The notes below the pieces were generated by a model. It did no database searches and was not told the origin of the DNA. It was given only the letters and a program-made list of their open reading frames with translations. Position numbers and translations under genes: made by a program. This document shows positions 5,855 through 7,876 of a DNA stretch of 7,876 nucleotides, one piece after another; position 1 is the first letter of the stretch; each line of letters begins with the position of its first letter. Source of the DNA: Acidobacteriota bacterium (GTDB lineage Bacteria; Acidobacteriota; Terriglobia; Terriglobales; Acidobacteriaceae); contig JAKABE010000137.1 in NCBI GenBank assembly GCA_021801945.1, positions 1 through 7,876 of the forward strand. The letters run 5' to 3'.

Positions 5855-6877
5855 TCAACTCCGCCTCTTCTCCAACACCGATTTAAAGACCCCCATGTAC
5901 CGCCGCGCTACCGTCTCCGGTTGGAACTGTTCCAGATGAGCGGTTCGCCCAGCCAGAAGCTTCTCTCTTAGACCGTCCTCGGTCAACAGTCGTTTAAGCG
6001 CGGCCGCTAATGCTGTCGCGTCGCGCGGCGGGAAAAGTAGCCCGCAGGGACCTACCCCTTCAGGCAATCCACCCGCTTCAGCAGCCACCAAGACGCATCC
6101 TGCAGCGAGACCCTCGAAAGCGACCAAGGGAAAAGCTTCGTCGTAGGTCGAAGGAATGACCATGATCTTGTGCCGCGCTACTTCCCTCCCCCGCTCTTCG
6201 CGCATGACCCCACGAAAGTTTACCTGCCCCGCAATCCCAAGTTCCTGGCTCAGCCGTTTCAGCATAGGCATCTCCGGGCCATCTCCGATTACTGTGAAGG
6301 AAGGGCGCAGTCCTTCGTTCCTTAGGATCGCCAGCGCCCGCAGCGCGACATTACATCCCTTCTTGTCGACCAGCCTTCCCAGAAAGACAATGTCCTTGTC
6401 TCGATTCGTCTCTCCATCGACCGTAAACTCATCGGCCTCGAAGGGATTACCGATCACCGTGCTCTTGACAGGCAAGGATCCCGCCACCGCTCTGCTCACG
6501 GCCAGATTGTCGCAAATGGGCATCACCAAGCGCTTCAGCTGCTGCTGCCAGGTGCCGTGGATGCCGCCGGCGCGATTCCATACAACATGGTGAGCAATCA
6601 CAATCGGTTTTCCACAGAACAACAGCGGCAACAATGTGTGCAACGAGATTTGGCTCTGCAAGATGATGTCGCACTTATGCGCCAGCGCGCGCAGCTTCGA
6701 CACCGGCGGACGCCGCACCACTTCGTAACCGCCGGAGACATGGCCGTCACTGGGCGTATGAGTCACCACCGTCACGCTGGCTCCCATGCTGCTGAATTGC
6801 TCAGCAAGGACTTTCGACACCGTTTCAATCCCCCCGATGCTAGGCGGAAAAACGTAGCTGCAAATGAGAATCCTCAC
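5855..6877 (-). CDS. Family GT4 (GT-B fold) glycosyltransferase
   Basis: This is a retaining glycosyltransferase that moves a sugar from a nucleotide donor to a growing lipid-linked glycan on the cytoplasmic side of the inner membrane. The 340-residue protein has the two GT-B domains. The N-terminal acceptor half has the S-I-G-G-I-E loop at 13-18, V-T-V-V-T-H at 35-40 and H-H-V-V-W at 96-100. The C-terminal half has V-F-L-G-R-L-V-D-K-K-G at 164-174 with donor-phosphate binding Arg168 and Lys173, V-I-G-D-G-P-E at 196-202, and the E-x7-E motif Glu247/Glu255. The start is GTG at 6875-6877, overlapping the flippase TGA as GTGA, with AAGGAG at 6888-6893 ten bases upstream, so translation is probably coupled. 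Sugar and linkage cannot be deduced. The next gene downstream is 248 bases away, so transcription may or may not continue into it. Confidence 0.94.
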   Translation of the reverse strand: MRILICSYVFPPSIGGIETVSKVLAEQFSSMGASVTVVTHTPSDGHVSGGYEVVRRPPVSKLRALAHKCDIILQSQISLHTLLPLLFCGKPIVIAHHVVWNRAGGIHGTWQQQLKRLVMPICDNLAVSRAVAGSLPVKSTVIGNPFEADEFTVDGETNRDKDIVFLGRLVDKKGCNVALRALAILRNEGLRPSFTVIGDGPEMPMLKRLSQELGIAGQVNFRGVMREERGREVARHKIMVIPSTYDEAFPLVAFEGLAAGCVLVAAEAGGLPEGVGPCGLLFPPRDATALAAALKRLLTEDGLREKLLAGRTAHLEQFQPETVARRYMGVFKSVLEKRRS

Positions 6878-7876
6878 TGGAACGTCTCTCCTTGTTCCTC
6901 AAGCAGGCCCTCGGAGGAGATGATCTGGGAGCTCAAAGCGTCTGCCTCCAGATGAGTACTGATATATTCGCGTGGCCCGCGCAGGAAGCCGTAGACTCCG
7001 GTGGCGACGGCGACCACGAGCCATGTGGTCAGGGTAGCCAGAGAGAACATCAAAATGCCGCGGACCGAAGAAAGGTCTACTCGCAGAATGCAAACGATCT
7101 GAACAACGATTGTGAGAACGATGGTCGAGATGCCGTTCCACCAATAGACAAACTTGCGCGCGCTATTGATGATGCCCAACATATCGTAAACAAAGCCGAG
7201 GCCGGCCACAGCCAGCATAAGCACGACTTCCAGGCGCAGGTTCGCGTATTTGGGACCCAGTATCCATAGAAACACCTGCGGCAAACAATAGGCCAGCGCT
7301 GTAACTGTGGCGGCGAACAGGCTGACCAGGGCAGCCGCCAGCGCATAATTGCGCAGCAATCGTTCCCTGCCCAACTTGGCGAAATAAGGCTCAATCAGAA
7401 GCGGCCCCATATATCCAAACAGGGCGTAGATCCTAGCCAAACGGGTCAGCGCCCCCAAGCTGGCGACGGCATGGGTGTGCCCGAAGACCGCAATGAGAAA
7501 CATTCCGATCTGTCCCTGAAAGGCATAAAAGATCGCGTAGGCGATATTAGGCGCCGCAAGATGCACTATCTCGCGCCGGATGCGCGGGGAGGAAACTCCC
7601 CCCACTCCCAGCAGATGGCGCGCACGGGCGTAATAGGCCGACGCCACAAAAATGATTCCGACCACATTGATCAGGATGGCCGAAAACACGTTCAGCCCGT
7701 GCAACGCCCAGAATACGATCAGCAGCGCCAGAGTGCCGAAGGCGGAGATCATCTGCACCCCGTACCACATCCTGCGGTCGCGGCGCACGATCAACACTGC
7801 GCCATAGGCCCCTGAAACTCTTGCAAACCAGCCAGCCACCAGCAATATGGCCAGCACCACCGCCACCGCGATCCGG
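6874..7876 (-). CDS. Polysaccharide flippase-like membrane protein (MOP/MATE superfamily), 5' end outside window
   Basis: About 333 codons are present and the frame is open to the right edge, so the N-terminal part lies outside; Wzx-type flippases usually have 400-500 residues and about 12 membrane segments. Seven or eight hydrophobic segments are visible, counting residues from the GTG at 7864-7866: roughly 1-18, 38-55, 58-77, 104-129, 172-203, 213-232, 243-264 and 270-294, followed by an acidic soluble tail of about 35 residues. Features common in this superfamily are the L-A-x-P-N helix start near 103, the long amphipathic segment near 145-165, and W-I-L-G-P-K-Y-A near 201-208, which matches the G-x-x-Y/F-A loop often seen before the late helices. 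The likely role is translocation of undecaprenyl-diphosphate-linked repeat units to the periplasm. A different MOP transporter is possible, but the overlap with a glycosyltransferase gene argues for glycan export. Confidence 0.82.
   Translation of the reverse strand, partial: RIAVAVVLAILLVAGWFARVSGAYGAVLIVRRDRRMWYGVQMISAFGTLALLIVFWALHGLNVFSAILINVVGIIFVASAYYARARHLLGVGGVSSPRIRREIVHLAAPNIAYAIFYAFQGQIGMFLIAVFGHTHAVASLGALTRLARIYALFGYMGPLLIEPYFAKLGRERLLRNYALAAALVSLFAATVTALAYCLPQVFLWILGPKYANLRLEVVLMLAVAGLGFVYDMLGIINSARKFVYWWNGISTIVLTIVVQIVCILRVDLSSVRGILMFSLATLTTWLVVAVATGVYGFLRGPREYISTHLEADALSSQIISSEGLLEEQGETFQ
6888..6893 (-). promoter_or_regulatory. Ribosome binding site of the GT4 gene (AAGGAG)
   Basis: The minus strand reads AAGGAG ten bases before the GTG at 6875-6877, inside the end of the flippase gene. 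It supports GTG as the start and coupled translation across the GTGA overlap. Confidence 0.6.

Overview
The window looks like part of a bacterial exopolysaccharide or surface-glycan gene cluster. All recognisable complete genes lie on the minus strand, so transcription runs from right to left. Base composition is moderately G+C-rich by eye. The mix of a Wzx-like flippase, glycosyltransferases, nucleotide-sugar epimerases and a Gly/Ser/Ala-rich lipoprotein would fit a soil-type diderm, possibly Acidobacteriota. That placement is an inference from style only; the window has no rRNA or marker gene to confirm it.

Reading in the direction of transcription: (1) the 3' part of a polytopic membrane protein of the polysaccharide flippase type (6874-7876, cut by the window edge), coupled through a GTGA overlap to (2) a family GT4 glycosyltransferase (5855-6877). 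After a 248-base gap with a candidate promoter come (3) a homologue of GDP-mannose 3,5-epimerase, strikingly like the plant enzyme (4611-5606), and, 44 bases on, (4) a WecG/TagA/CpsF-type (GT26) glycosyltransferase (3787-4566). A 209-base gap rich in inverted repeats precedes (5) a predicted lipoprotein of unknown function with degenerate W-x-[AG]-[AG]-x-R-x-F repeats (2594-3577). After a 341-base non-coding stretch comes (6) UDP-glucose 4-epimerase, galE (1218-2252), and then (7) a GDP-L-fucose synthase gene (122-1127) that is broken by two single-base deletions and one in-frame TGA. At the left edge, a plus-strand frame may be the 3' end of a convergent gene resembling the YetF/DUF421 C-terminus, but this is weak.

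Together the genes supply activated sugars (UDP-galactose from GalE; GDP-L-galactose or GDP-L-gulose from the 3,5-epimerase; formerly GDP-L-fucose), add sugars to a lipid carrier (GT26 and GT4) and move the lipid-linked unit across the inner membrane (flippase). The most notable points are the decayed fucose synthase beside an intact plant-type GDP-mannose 3,5-epimerase, the GT26 enzyme whose usual Thr-Pro-Asn motif is replaced, and the repeat-bearing lipoprotein behind a palindrome-rich leader. I found no tRNA, rRNA, CRISPR array, insertion sequence or clear intrinsic terminator.
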